The notes: generated by a model not told the origin, from the letters alone. Positions 16,021-25,758 are shown, counted from the first letter of the stretch. The stretch is 64,000 nucleotides of DNA from Corynebacterium massiliense DSM 45435 (GCF_028609805.1 NZ_CP063189.1:744001-808000); one strand, 5' to 3'. Program-made: numbers and translations.

Positions 16021-17718
16021 ATGGGAAACGCGGAATTTTCCCGGCGGACGTTCGTGCGCGGCATGGTGGTCGTCGGCGCTGCGGGCGCGGGAGCGAGTGC
16101 CGTCGGGGCGCTGGCAGGCTGTGACGCGGTGGGCGGCAAGGCGGGGTCGGGCATCGGCACGCAGCACGCCCGGAAGGACCAGCCGGCCCCGCGCGGGTAC
16201 GACGGTGAGCCGCGCGAGCTTCCCATCCCGGAGCTCTACCAGGGCACAAAGGATGGCGATACCCGCCGCTTCGAGCTCGAACTGATGGAGGGAAACGCCG
16301 AGATCCTGCCCGGCGTGACCACAAAGACGTGGGGCTTCAACGGCCCGTACCTGGGCCCGACGCTCATGGCGAAGAAGCGCGAACACGTCTCGTTCACCTT
16401 GAAGAACTCCCTGCCGGAGATGACCACCGTGCACTGGCACGGCATGAAGCTGCCGGCGAAAGCGGACGGCGGCCCGCACCTGCCCATCGAGCCGGGCGGC
16501 ACGTGGGACCCGGAGTGGAACATTGAGCAACCCGCGGCGAGCGTGTGGTACCACCCGCACCCGCACGAGCGCACCGCCCTCCACGCCTACCGGGGGCTCG
16601 CAGGGTTGTTCGTTCTCTCGGACGAGGTGGCCGAAAACCTCGACGTGCCCAGTGACTATGGCGTGGACGACATCCCGCTGGCCATCGTGGACGCGAAGTT
16701 CACCGATGACGGCCAGCTCGACGAAGAGGTCGACGAGACGCTCGGCCTGCAGGGCACCACGCCGGTGGTCAACGGCATCGCCAACGCCTACTTCCAGGCC
16801 ACCACCCGCCGGATTCGCCTGCGCGTGCTCAACGGCGCCAGCATGCGCTTTTACACGCTCGCGCTTGACGATGCCTCCCCGCTCACCGTCATCGCCACCG
16901 ATTCCGGTCTGCTGGATAAACCCCACGAGGTCGACGACATCCTCATCGGGCCAGGCGAGCGCGTCGAATTCCTGGTGGACCTCGAGCCTGGCAAGACCGT
17001 GAACCTGCAGTCCATGCCGCGGAAAGACAATTTCGGAATCCCGGATGACGAGGGCGCGGTGGATTTCGGGTTCCGCGACCACTTCCAGCTGCTGGAGATC
17101 CGCGGGCCGGAGGAGTCCGCCCCGGAACCGGGCGCGCTGCCGGACGTTCTCGACCCGGCCGCCGCTGCTGACCTCGACCTGGACGGGGTGAAGGAGAGGA
17201 AGTTCGTCCTCGACACCTTCAGCATCAACGGCCAGATGATGGACATGGCGCGGGTGGACGAGGTCATCGATAAGGATGCTCCCGAAATCTGGGAGGTCAC
17301 CAACGACAACAACGACTGGCCGCACAACTTCCACATCCACGACGCGCGGTTCAAGGTGCTCTCGCTCGAGCCGGGGGAGGGGACCGACGAGGTGGTGGTG
17401 CCCACGTATGGCTGGAAGGACACGGTGGCGCTACCGCCGAAGGCCACCGCGCGGCTGGCCGTGGACTTGGGGTACTACCCAGACCCAAAGGTGCCGTATA
17501 TGTACCACTGCCACATGCTGCTGCACGAGGACAGCGGGATGATGGGGCAGTTTGTCATCGTGGGGCCGGGTGAAAAGCCGGACGTTTACGTCCCGCCGGA
17601 GGCGCATGCGGGGCACGGGAAGACGATGCCCGGGGAGGCTGGCGCGGCTGGGCACGGTCACTCTACCGGCGCACGCGGCAACCCGGGCGGGTTCCAGGAC
17701 AACCTCGACGCGCGGTAG
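16021..17718 (+). CDS. Tat-exported multicopper oxidase (CueO/CopA-like lipoprotein)
   Basis: A 565-residue, three-cupredoxin oxidase. The N-terminus combines a twin-arginine motif (SRRTFVRG) with a lipobox (LAGC at about 30-33), so it is exported folded and probably lipid-anchored. The four copper-binding segments are HWHG, YHPHPHER, HNFHIH and YHCHMLLHEDSGMM, the last with the T1 Cys and axial Met. The C-terminal tail is His/Met-rich (HAGHGKTMP). It probably oxidises Cu(I) or phenols at the cell surface as copper protection. The start is the ATG at 16021, which makes the Tat signal N-terminal. No copper sensor is adjacent. Confidence 0.92.
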   Translation: MGNAEFSRRTFVRGMVVVGAAGAGASAVGALAGCDAVGGKAGSGIGTQHARKDQPAPRGYDGEPRELPIPELYQGTKDGDTRRFELELMEGNAEILPGVTTKTWGFNGPYLGPTLMAKKREHVSFTLKNSLPEMTTVHWHGMKLPAKADGGPHLPIEPGGTWDPEWNIEQPAASVWYHPHPHERTALHAYRGLAGLFVLSDEVAENLDVPSDYGVDDIPLAIVDAKFTDDGQLDEEVDETLGLQGTTPVVNGIANAYFQATTRRIRLRVLNGASMRFYTLALDDASPLTVIATDSGLLDKPHEVDDILIGPGERVEFLVDLEPGKTVNLQSMPRKDNFGIPDDEGAVDFGFRDHFQLLEIRGPEESAPEPGALPDVLDPAAAADLDLDGVKERKFVLDTFSINGQMMDMARVDEVIDKDAPEIWEVTNDNNDWPHNFHIHDARFKVLSLEPGEGTDEVVVPTYGWKDTVALPPKATARLAVDLGYYPDPKVPYMYHCHMLLHEDSGMMGQFVIVGPGEKPDVYVPPEAHAGHGKTMPGEAGAAGHGHSTGARGNPGGFQDNLDAR

Positions 17719-17798
17719 CTCGACGTGCGGTAGCCCTCGTTTCGGCTGCGCGGGGTGAGTCCGCTACGATGATCATGCACCGAGCACACTCGGTGTGG

Positions 17799-17869
17799 TT
17801 CCCCATGGTGTAATGGCAACACTACGGTTTTTGGTACCGTCATTCCAGGTTCGAGTCCTGGTGGGGAAG
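17799..17869 (+). tRNA. tRNA-Gln (anticodon TTG)
   Basis: Acceptor TTCCCCA pairs with TGGGGAA. The anticodon stem is ACGGT/ACCGT with loop TTTTGGT, and the T arm is CCAGG-TTCGAGT-CCTGG. The discriminator base is G and full CCA is not encoded. It reads CAA (and CAG by wobble). Confidence 0.95.
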
Positions 17870-17968
17870 CAACTCTGACCAGCGCAAACGACGCAGCGTT
17901 GCCCCAATCCCACGCGCGCTATTACTTCGCTTCCGAACCAGTCGCCGCACAGGTAATGTCCGCTAATT

Positions 17969-18001
17969 AACCCGCCCACTTACCGCTTCGGTGGGTGGGT
18001 T
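17969..18001 (+). terminator. Hairpin after tRNA-Gln, before the TetR gene
   Basis: AACCCGCCCAC (17969-17979) pairs with GTGGGTGGGTT (17991-18001) through one wobble pair, followed by a short T stretch. It is a probable terminator of the tRNA transcript; it could also affect TetR-mfd expression. Confidence 0.6.
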
Positions 18002-18026
18002 TGGCGTCCGCGATAAAGTAGCGGCC

Positions 18027-18671
18027 ATGGCGCGAAAGAGAATGACCGGCCGCGAGCGGCGAGAGCAGCTCATCGCCATCGGGCGCAAGGCATTCGCGGA
18101 ACTGGGGTTCGACGGCGCGAGCGTGGAGGAAATCGCCGCGCGCGCCGAGGTGACCAAGCCGGTGGTCTACGAGCACTTCGGTGGCAAGGAAGGCCTGTAC
18201 GCCGTGGTGGTGGACCGCGAGATGCTCGCGCTGGAAAAGCGCATCACGCAGTCGCTGGAAAAGGGCAAGTGGCGCGAGAAGATCGAGCAGGCCGCGCTGG
18301 CCATTCTGACCTACGTGGAGGAAGAAACCGACGGGTTTGTCATCCTCGCGCGCGATTCCAAGCCGACCGGCGAGCAGACGTTTGGCACGCTGCTCAACAC
18401 CGCGGTCGAGCAGGTCGCCCACATCTTGGGCGAGGCGTTCGAGCACCGCGACATTGACCCGCAGCTGGCGGTGGTCTACGCCCAGGCGCTGGTGGGCATG
18501 GTCGCCATGACCGCGCAGTGGTGGCTGGATAACCGCTATCTGGACAAGGAGACGGTGGCGGCGCACATCGTTAACCTGTGTTGGAATGGCCTGTCGCGCA
18601 TGGAGAAGGTGCCCAAGCTCGCCGACCGGGACGCAGCCACAGACGACACGATGAAGAAAGAGACGAAATAA
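18027..18671 (+). CDS. TetR family regulator in front of mfd
   Basis: A 214-residue protein with a standard TetR DNA-binding domain at about 10-55: RREQLIAIGRKAFAELGFDGAS, then VEEIAARAEVTKPVVYEHFGGKEGLY. The remainder is an all-helical ligand domain rich in aromatic residues. Its stop codon is immediately followed by the GTG of mfd (TAAGTG), so the two are translated in tandem. The same pairing exists in M. tuberculosis (Rv1019-Rv1020), which suggests a real link with DNA repair or simply conserved operon order. The ATG at 18027 is chosen over a frame extension that would overlap the hairpin. Ligand and targets are unknown. Confidence 0.9.
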   Translation: MARKRMTGRERREQLIAIGRKAFAELGFDGASVEEIAARAEVTKPVVYEHFGGKEGLYAVVVDREMLALEKRITQSLEKGKWREKIEQAALAILTYVEEETDGFVILARDSKPTGEQTFGTLLNTAVEQVAHILGEAFEHRDIDPQLAVVYAQALVGMVAMTAQWWLDNRYLDKETVAAHIVNLCWNGLSRMEKVPKLADRDAATDDTMKKETK

Positions 18672-21600
18672 GTGAGCGCAGCCGGAAAAGACACCCACGC
18701 TGAACCGCCGATGCTCGCGGGGCTGCTCAAAGTCGCCGCGTCCGATCCGAAGCTCAAAGGGCTTGTTGCTCAGGTGGGGGAGAAGACCCTGCACCTGACG
18801 GGGATTGACCAGACGCGTCCGTGGGTCATCGGCACGCTGGCGCACCACGCGCCGGTGTTAGTGGTCACCGCCACCGGGCGCGAAGCGGAAGACCTCACCG
18901 CGGAGCTGGCGGCCATGCTGGGCGACAAGGTGGCCTACCTGCCGGCGTGGGAGACGCTTCCGCACGAGCGGCTTAGCCCCGGCGCGGACATCGTGGGTGG
19001 GCGCGCGCAGGTGCTCGACCGCATCGCGCGTGACGATGACAACCTCCAGGTCATCGTCACCGCCGCCCGCGGCTACTCGCAGCCGGTGATCAAGGACGTC
19101 GCCGGCCGCGAACCCATCCGCCTGGCAGAGGACGCCGAGTTCGAGTTCGACGCGCTGACCCGAGAGCTCGACTTCCGCGCCTACACGCACGTGGACATGG
19201 TGGCCAAGCGCGGCGAGTACGCCATCCGCGGCGGCATCCTCGATGTCTTTCCCACCACCTTGAACTACCCGGTGCGCGTGGAGTTCTGGGGCGACGAGAT
19301 CACGGATATCCGCCAGTTCTCCGTGGCGGACCAGCGCGCCATCGACGATATCGACGTCGGCGAGGTGGCCATCTACCCGGCGCGGGAGCTGCCGATTACC
19401 GATGCCGTGGCTAAGCGCGCCGGCGAGCTCGCCCAGAAGCACCCGGGCAACGCGGCTTTGGTGGAGCTGTTGACCAAGGTCTCGGAGAAGATCCCGGCAG
19501 AGGGCATGGAGGCGCTCCTGCCGGAGCTCACCGACTCGCCCATGGTCGCCCTGCCGGAGCTTCTGCCGGCAGATACCCACGTCGTCCTGGTCGCGCCGGA
19601 GAAGATCCGCACCCGCATTGCGGACTTGGAAAACACCGACCGCGAGTTCTTGGAGGCCGGGTGGGAGGCCGCCGCCATGGGTGCGGACGGCCCCGTCGCC
19701 GTCGAGGGGCTCGACCTGGAGCCGTCGAGCTACCGTTCCTTCGACGACTTGGAAGATACCGTGCGCGACGCCGGTCTGCCGCTGTGGACCTTCGCCCCGC
19801 CGGGGATGTTCGCCGCCGACGAGTCGCTCACCCTGCCCATCGACTTCGAGCCGGGCCCGACCCCGCGCGGCGACATCAAAGAAATCGACGCGATGATGGC
19901 CCAGCTGCTCGCGCACACCCAGGCCGGCGGCCGCGCGGCGTTCATCGCCCCGGCCAAAGGTGCCATCAAGCGCATGGTCGACCGCTTCGCCGAGAAGGGA
20001 ATTCGCACCAAGACCGCCACGCCGGGCTGGGAACCCTCGCCGGGGGAGGTGACGCTCTACCAGGCCATGAGCCATGCCGGCCTCGTCTTTCCCAAGGTGC
20101 GCAAGCTCAAAGACGCCGAGGCGCTGCCGCTGGTGGTCATCACCGAAACGGATCTGACGGGCAACCGCGTCGGCGACATCGCCAAGGCCAAGCGCAAGCC
20201 CGCCAAGCGCCGCAACAAGGTCGACCCCCTGGCCCTGAAGACGGGCGATTTTGTGGTGCATGAAACGCACGGCATCGGCAAGTTCGTGAAGATGGCCGAG
20301 CGCACCATCAAGTCCGGCGACGAGACCTCGCGGCGCGAGTACATCGTGCTGGAATACGCCGCCTCCAAGCGCGGGCAGCCGGGCGACCAGCTGTGGGTGC
20401 CCATGGACTCGCTCGACCTGCTGAGCAAGTACACCGGCGGCGAGGCGCCCCGGCTGTCCAAGATGGGCGGCTCGGACTGGAAGAACACGAAGAAGAAGGC
20501 CCGCGCCGCTGTGCGCGACATCGCCGGGGAACTGGTGCAGCTCTATGCCAAGCGCCAGTCCGCGCCGGGCCGCGCCTTCGGGGCGGATACCCCGTGGCAG
20601 GCGGAGATGGAAGATAACTTCCCGTTTGTCGAGACCGAGGACCAGATGAGCGCCATCGAGGCGGTCAAACACGACATGGAATCCACCGTGCCCATGGACC
20701 GCGTCGTGGTGGGCGATGTCGGCTACGGCAAGACCGAGGTGGCCGTGCGCGCGGCGTTCAAGGCGGTCCAAGACGGCACTCAGGTCGCGGTGCTTGTGCC
20801 CACGACGCTTCTGGCGCAGCAGCACTTCGACACCTTCACCGAGCGCATGGACGGTTTCCCCATCTCGGTCAAGGTGTTGTCGCGCTTTACCTCGCAGAAA
20901 GAGGCCAAGGAGATCATGGCCGGGCTTGCCGATGGCTCGGTGGACGTCGTCATCGGCACGCACCGCCTGCTGCAGACCGGCGTGCATTGGAAAGAGCTGG
21001 GCCTCATCATCGTCGACGAGGAGCAGCGCTTCGGCGTCGAGCACAAGGAGCACATCAAGGCGCTCAAGGCGTCGGTGGACGTGCTCACCCTGTCCGCGAC
21101 GCCGATCCCGCGCACCCTTGAGATGTCCATGGCCGGCATCCGCGAGATGAGCACGATCCTCACCCCGCCGGAGGACCGGCACCCGGTGCTCACCTTCGTC
21201 GGCGCCTACGAGGACAAGCAGGTCACCGCCGCGATTCGCCGCGAGCTGCTGCGCGAGGGCCAGGTGTTTTTCGTGCACAACAAGGTCGCGGACATCGAAA
21301 AGAAGGCTAAGGAGCTGCGCGATCTGGTGCCGGAAGCGCGCATCGTGGTGGCCCACGGGCAGATGAGCGAGGAGCTTTTGGAAAAGACCGTCCAGGGCTT
21401 CTGGGACCGCGAGTACGACGTGCTGGTGTGCACGACGATCGTGGAAACCGGACTGGATATCGCGAACGCGAATACGCTCATCGTGGATTCCGCCCACCAG
21501 ATGGGCCTGTCGCAGCTGCACCAGCTGCGCGGGCGCGTGGGCCGCTCCCGGGAGCGCGGCTACGCCTACTTCCTGTACCCGAAGGGCGCGACGCTGAAGG

Positions 21601-22376
21601 AGACCTCCTACGACCGGTTGTCCACCATCGCGCAGAACAACGACCTGGGTGCGGGCATGGCCGTGGCGATGAAGGACCTGGAGATGCGCGGCGCCGGCAA
21701 CGTGCTCGGCTCGCAGCAGTCCGGTCACATCGCCGGCGTGGGCTTTGACCTCTACGTCCGCCTGGTGGGCGAGGCCGTGGAGGCGTACAAGGCGATGGCG
21801 CGCGGCGAGACCGTCAAGGCCACCGACGAGGGCCCCAAGGAGATCCGCATCGACCTGCCTGTCGATGCCCACATCCCCGAGTCCTACATCAACTCCGAGC
21901 GGCTGCGCCTGGAGATCTACCGCAAGCTCGCCGCCTCGCAGGACAACAAGGACCTGCGCGCCGCGGTCGAGGAGATGGAGGACCGCTACGGGCCCGTGCC
22001 GGAGGAGGTCGAGCGCCTGCTCGCGGTTGCGCGGCTGCGCCACCAGGCGCGCCGGGCCGGCGTCTCGGACATTACGGTGCAGGGCACGCGCATCAAGTTC
22101 CACCCGGCGCAGCTGGGGGACTCGAAGCAGGTGCGCCTGAAGCGCCTGTACTCGGGGTCGATGTACCGCGCGGCCGCCCAGGCCGTGCAGGTGCCGTTCC
22201 CGAAGGCTGGGCGCAACATCACGTCGCCGAAGCTTCGCGATGTCGAGCTGCTGCAGTGGGCCAGCGACTTCCTCGCGGCGATGTTCGACGTGGACGAGCA
22301 CGACGTCACTGGCGGCGGCAAGACCGCCGCCAGCAAGAGCACGCCGAAAAAGAAGACGATCTCCGTCTCGGAGTAG
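18672..22376 (+). CDS. mfd: Transcription-repair coupling factor Mfd
   Basis: A 1234-residue ATP-dependent translocase that removes RNA polymerase stalled at DNA lesions and recruits UvrA. Order of domains: UvrB-like N-terminal modules (1 to about 350), RNA polymerase interaction domain beginning GDFVVHETHGIGKF (about 524), RecG-like helicase with Walker A GDVGYGKTE (about 679), DEEQ box IIVDEEQRFG (about 780), SATPIPRT, and the TRG region plus a C-terminal UvrA-blocking domain. Start is GTG, directly abutting the TetR stop. It ends six bases before the convergent efeB stop. Confidence 0.97.
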   Translation: MSAAGKDTHAEPPMLAGLLKVAASDPKLKGLVAQVGEKTLHLTGIDQTRPWVIGTLAHHAPVLVVTATGREAEDLTAELAAMLGDKVAYLPAWETLPHERLSPGADIVGGRAQVLDRIARDDDNLQVIVTAARGYSQPVIKDVAGREPIRLAEDAEFEFDALTRELDFRAYTHVDMVAKRGEYAIRGGILDVFPTTLNYPVRVEFWGDEITDIRQFSVADQRAIDDIDVGEVAIYPARELPITDAVAKRAGELAQKHPGNAALVELLTKVSEKIPAEGMEALLPELTDSPMVALPELLPADTHVVLVAPEKIRTRIADLENTDREFLEAGWEAAAMGADGPVAVEGLDLEPSSYRSFDDLEDTVRDAGLPLWTFAPPGMFAADESLTLPIDFEPGPTPRGDIKEIDAMMAQLLAHTQAGGRAAFIAPAKGAIKRMVDRFAEKGIRTKTATPGWEPSPGEVTLYQAMSHAGLVFPKVRKLKDAEALPLVVITETDLTGNRVGDIAKAKRKPAKRRNKVDPLALKTGDFVVHETHGIGKFVKMAERTIKSGDETSRREYIVLEYAASKRGQPGDQLWVPMDSLDLLSKYTGGEAPRLSKMGGSDWKNTKKKARAAVRDIAGELVQLYAKRQSAPGRAFGADTPWQAEMEDNFPFVETEDQMSAIEAVKHDMESTVPMDRVVVGDVGYGKTEVAVRAAFKAVQDGTQVAVLVPTTLLAQQHFDTFTERMDGFPISVKVLSRFTSQKEAKEIMAGLADGSVDVVIGTHRLLQTGVHWKELGLIIVDEEQRFGVEHKEHIKALKASVDVLTLSATPIPRTLEMSMAGIREMSTILTPPEDRHPVLTFVGAYEDKQVTAAIRRELLREGQVFFVHNKVADIEKKAKELRDLVPEARIVVAHGQMSEELLEKTVQGFWDREYDVLVCTTIVETGLDIANANTLIVDSAHQMGLSQLHQLRGRVGRSRERGYAYFLYPKGATLKETSYDRLSTIAQNNDLGAGMAVAMKDLEMRGAGNVLGSQQSGHIAGVGFDLYVRLVGEAVEAYKAMARGETVKATDEGPKEIRIDLPVDAHIPESYINSERLRLEIYRKLAASQDNKDLRAAVEEMEDRYGPVPEEVERLLAVARLRHQARRAGVSDITVQGTRIKFHPAQLGDSKQVRLKRLYSGSMYRAAAQAVQVPFPKAGRNITSPKLRDVELLQWASDFLAAMFDVDEHDVTGGGKTAASKSTPKKKTISVSE

Positions 22377-22382
22377 GTCCGC

Positions 22383-23639
22383 TTAGGCGCGCTCCGTCGC
22401 TTCAAAAAGCGCCCGGCCCCACCAGTCGTCCTCGCCGGAGGTGCCCGGCGGGCAGGCGAAAATGGACGATGACTCGTAGCGCACGTACTCGTTCAACTTG
22501 TCGTGCTTGCCCAGCCGCGTCTGGATGGGGATGAACCGCTTCTCGGGGGAGTTCACCAGCGCGATGAAAAACAGCCCCGAGTCGAGGTGGCCGAACTCGT
22601 CGATGCCGTCGCTAAAGTTGTACGCGCGGCGCAGCATCCGCATGCCGCCGTTTTCGGCCGGGTTGGCCAGCCGCGAGTGGGCGACCTCGGGGATCACCGG
22701 CCCGGAGGTGCCGTGGTACTCGTCGAGCGGGAGCTCGTCGAATTCGTCCTCGCGGCCCAGTGGTGCGCCCGACAGCTTCTGGCGGCCGAAGGTTTCTTCC
22801 TGGTCGGCCAGCACCTGTCGATCCCAATTTTCCAGCAGCATGCGGATGCGCCGGGAGATGAGGAACGCGCCGCCGTCGAGCCAGGTATTGGTCCCGGAGA
22901 CCCAAACGTGCTCGTTGAAGTCGTCGGTGTCTTCGGCCTTGAGGTTGTTCGTGCCGTCCTTGAAACCGAACAGGTTGCGCGGCGTTTCCTGGTTGCGCGT
23001 CGTGGCCGAGGCGTGGCCGAAGCCCAGCTGTGACCACTTGTAGCGCACCAGGCCGCTACCGGCGCGTGCCAAGTTGCGCACCGCGTGTACCGCCACCTGT
23101 GGCTCGTCCGCGCACGCCTGAATGCACAAGTCGCCGCCGCATAAGTTGTCCTGCAGCTGGTCGGACGGGAAGTGTGGAAGCTGTGTCAGTTCTGCTGGGC
23201 GGGCGGATTTCAGGCCGAAGCGGTCATCGAAAAGCGTCGGCCCGAATCCGATGGTGATGGTGAGGTTGGCCGGCGGCAGATCCCAGGCCTCCCCGGTGTC
23301 CTCGGGCACGGCGTACTCGCTCATGTCCTCGGCGCTCGCGGTGGCCGGATCACCCTGCGTCATGCGCCGCGCCATCTGCGTCCAGGTCTTGAGCAGTCCG
23401 ATGAGTTCGGTGCGGTCGGTGGTGGTCACGTCAAAGGCGGCGAAGTGCAGCCGGGACTGTTGCTGCGTGGCGATGCCCGCCTGGTGCTCACCATCGAAAG
23501 GCACCGTCGAGTCCAGATTGGCCCCGCCCTCGCCGGTAGTGCTGCCGCGCGAGCAGCTGGCCAGCCCGGCCGTCGCCGCCACGGAGGTGGCCACCGCCGC
23601 CGACAAAAAGCCCCGGCGGCTTACGGAATTGCCCCGCAT
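22383..23639 (-). CDS. efeB: DyP-type haem peroxidase EfeB
   Basis: A 418-residue secreted peroxidase. The twin-arginine motif SRRGFLS at 7-13 and a Cys at 29 after ATAGLAS look like a Tat lipoprotein signal. The DyP signature GFKDG is at 225-229, with its catalytic Asp, and the proximal haem His is His321 in AHSRLANP, followed by RMLRRAYN. EfeB is thought to oxidise Fe(II) or act on haem as part of EfeUOB. Its ATG overlaps the efeO stop by one base (TAATG), so translation is coupled. Confidence 0.95.
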   Translation of the reverse strand: MRGNSVSRRGFLSAAVATSVAATAGLASCSRGSTTGEGGANLDSTVPFDGEHQAGIATQQQSRLHFAAFDVTTTDRTELIGLLKTWTQMARRMTQGDPATASAEDMSEYAVPEDTGEAWDLPPANLTITIGFGPTLFDDRFGLKSARPAELTQLPHFPSDQLQDNLCGGDLCIQACADEPQVAVHAVRNLARAGSGLVRYKWSQLGFGHASATTRNQETPRNLFGFKDGTNNLKAEDTDDFNEHVWVSGTNTWLDGGAFLISRRIRMLLENWDRQVLADQEETFGRQKLSGAPLGREDEFDELPLDEYHGTSGPVIPEVAHSRLANPAENGGMRMLRRAYNFSDGIDEFGHLDSGLFFIALVNSPEKRFIPIQTRLGKHDKLNEYVRYESSSIFACPPGTSGEDDWWGRALFEATERA

Positions 23640-24802
23640 TACTGAGCCACCACCTCTTGGACGCGCGCGACTTTCTCGGTCAGCACGTCGATGGAATCGG
23701 ACAGCTCGCGGCGCTTGTTCTGGTCCACGTCGTTGTAGTCCACGAAGCCGTCGCCCTCGCGGTACTTGTCCAGCAGCTTTTGCACGTCGTCGAAGCGGTC
23801 GTTGATATCGCTGAGCAGCTGCGGATCTTTGTCGTCGATGACCTTTTCTAGGGATGCGATCGCGGCCTTGGATCCGTCCAGGTTGGCCTGGAAGTCGTAG
23901 AGGTCGGTGCCGGAGAAGATGTCTTCTTCGCCGGTGATCTTGCTGGTGGCAATCTCATCCAAAAGCCCCTGCGCGCCGGACGCAATCTGGACCGGGGTGA
24001 AGGTGAAGTCGTCGCTGCTGACGCCATCGACAAGCTCCGCCAGGTCGTCTTCGAGCTGCTGCGCGTCCTTCTTGGTCTGGTCGGTGATCTTGCCGTCGTC
24101 GAACAGCTGCTTTTCAATCTTGTGGAAGCCGGTCCATTCCTGACCTTCCTCCAGGTCGGCCTCGCGGACGTCGATGCGCGGATCCAGATCGTCGGGGAAG
24201 GATTCGGCGACCGGCTCGATGCGCTCGTACGGGATGCGCACGATGGGGAAGAGCTCCTTGGCCTTGTCGATGTCGCCTTCCTCGATCGCGGCCGTGAAAT
24301 CCTTGGTCTGATCTTTCAAGGTCTGCGTCTGGTTGCGCACGTAGGACAGGTAGCCGTCGACGGCCTCCCGGGCGGCCTCGTCGCCTTCGACCACGTCGAT
24401 GGCCTCACCGGTGACCGTGAGCGGCTGCGAGATACCTTCGCCCACCATGCCGGGCTTGCAGGTTAGTGTGTAGTCGCCGGGATCGGTTAGCTGCACGACC
24501 AGCTTGCGGGTGGCGCCGGGGCCGATGTTTTCCACCTCGCCCACCACGCGGCCGGCGTCGGTGTAGGTGTAGAACTCCGTGACCTTGGAGCCGTTGTTCG
24601 TCACGTCGAAGGACGCGGTGCCGGTTTCCGCGGTCTCGCCGCTGACCTCGCAGGTCTGGTCGTCGGCGGTGACCTTGAACTGCTGCGCGTCGGCCTCGTC
24701 GACCTTGTCGGCGCAGCCGTAGAGCGCACCGGTGGTGGTGGCTAAAACGACGGTGAGTAGGCCGATGCGAGCGGGGCGGGAAGAGATGCGGGAGTTAAGC
24801 AT
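23639..24802 (-). CDS. efeO: Iron-uptake lipoprotein EfeO
   Basis: A 387-residue exported lipoprotein (hydrophobic leader, lipobox ALYGC with Cys30). An N-terminal cupredoxin-like domain (about 40-130, with DQTCEVSG and TLTCKPGM) is followed by an imelysin-type M75 domain (about 140-387) that carries the HxxE metal motif in GFHKIEK. EfeO binds iron or copper in the envelope and passes Fe to EfeU. It is coupled at both ends: eight bases overlap with efeU and one base with efeB. Confidence 0.95.
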   Translation of the reverse strand: MLNSRISSRPARIGLLTVVLATTTGALYGCADKVDEADAQQFKVTADDQTCEVSGETAETGTASFDVTNNGSKVTEFYTYTDAGRVVGEVENIGPGATRKLVVQLTDPGDYTLTCKPGMVGEGISQPLTVTGEAIDVVEGDEAAREAVDGYLSYVRNQTQTLKDQTKDFTAAIEEGDIDKAKELFPIVRIPYERIEPVAESFPDDLDPRIDVREADLEEGQEWTGFHKIEKQLFDDGKITDQTKKDAQQLEDDLAELVDGVSSDDFTFTPVQIASGAQGLLDEIATSKITGEEDIFSGTDLYDFQANLDGSKAAIASLEKVIDDKDPQLLSDINDRFDDVQKLLDKYREGDGFVDYNDVDQNKRRELSDSIDVLTEKVARVQEVVAQ

Positions 24803-25631
24803 TAGTGGAGGTTCCTTTCTGCGCGGAAGAGGGCGCGGGGAGGGGGCGGAGGAAGAGCCAGAGGGCGACGATGAGGTAGATGGCCCAGGCGATCATCGAC
24901 AAAAGCGTCGGGGCCGGAACCAGGTTGAACATGCCCTCGAGGAAGACGGCGAGCGGGCTGCCGGGAGGAATGACGTCGGCGACGTTGAACGCCAGGGTGT
25001 TCAGGCCCGGAAGGACGCCGGCTTCTTGCAGGTCGTTGATGCCGTAGCGCAGGATGCCGGCGGCAACCACGATGAGGAGCACGCCGGTGATGCGGAAGAA
25101 GACGGAGAGGTTGATCCGGATAGCGCCGCGGTACATCAGCAGCGTGACCACGATTGCGATGGCAATGCCCACCGACAGGCCCAGCGCGGGCTTGACGGTG
25201 TCGCCGTAGGCGAAGGTGTCAAAGACGAGGAGGGCGGTCTCGATTCCCTCGCGGGCGACCGCGGTGAATGCGAGAACGATGACGGCAAGCGGTCCGGAGG
25301 CGGCCGCGGTCTCCATCTTGTCGTTGAGCACGCGGGACATGTTCTTGTCGGCGCCGCGCATCCACAACAGCAGGTAGCTGACTAAGCCAACGGCGATGAG
25401 CGACGAGATGCCGCCCACGAGTTCTTGGCCGAGGGAGGTGAGCGTCTTCGTGCCGAAGTGGATGATGAGGAAGGCGCCGACGGTGACGGCCAGGGCCGCG
25501 AGGACGCCGACCCACACCCACTGGAGCAGTCTTCGCTGGCGGGATTTTACGAGGAAGGCCGCGAGGATCATCACGACCATGGAGGCCTCGAGGCCCTCGC
25601 GCAGGCCTATGAGCAAGTTAGCGAACAACAC
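24795..25631 (-). CDS. efeU: Ferrous-iron permease EfeU (FTR1 family)
   Basis: A 278-residue, seven-helix permease. Both REXXE iron-translocation motifs are present: REGLE at 11-15 and REGIE at 127-131. It is first in the efeUOB operon. Start is GTG at 25631; the mature first helix starts at once, as in known EfeU, so little room remains for a leader. A DtxR-like site ends only 11 bases upstream, implying a very short or leaderless mRNA and repression when iron is plentiful. Confidence 0.94.
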   Translation of the reverse strand: MLFANLLIGLREGLEASMVVMILAAFLVKSRQRRLLQWVWVGVLAALAVTVGAFLIIHFGTKTLTSLGQELVGGISSLIAVGLVSYLLLWMRGADKNMSRVLNDKMETAAASGPLAVIVLAFTAVAREGIETALLVFDTFAYGDTVKPALGLSVGIAIAIVVTLLMYRGAIRINLSVFFRITGVLLIVVAAGILRYGINDLQEAGVLPGLNTLAFNVADVIPPGSPLAVFLEGMFNLVPAPTLLSMIAWAIYLIVALWLFLRPLPAPSSAQKGTSTNA

Positions 25632-25642
25632 ACAGCAATTAT

Positions 25643-25661
25643 TTAGGCAAGGCTCACCGAA
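25643..25661 (-). promoter_or_regulatory. DtxR-box-like operator of efeUOB
   Basis: TTAGGCAAGGCTCACCGAA matches the DtxR consensus (TTAGGTTAGCCTAACCTAA) at 14 of 19 positions, including all of TTAGG. It sits directly before efeU and covers a plausible -10 region. Iron-dependent repression of an iron-uptake operon is the expected logic. Confidence 0.72.
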
Positions 25662-25758
25662 ATAAAACCTCGTTAAGGAAAGCGGGGGTAAGGGTCGACT
25701 AACCCGAAGAAAACTGGCTGGTTGACGTGGCTCCCGCGGTGGCGGGGCGGGGGTGTGT

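Noticed and set aside
18858..22301. A continuous open frame of 1147 codons on the strand opposite mfd
   Set aside because: It has the Leu/Arg/Val/His/Gly-rich composition produced by reading a GC-rich gene backwards, with no domain; mfd itself is unambiguous.
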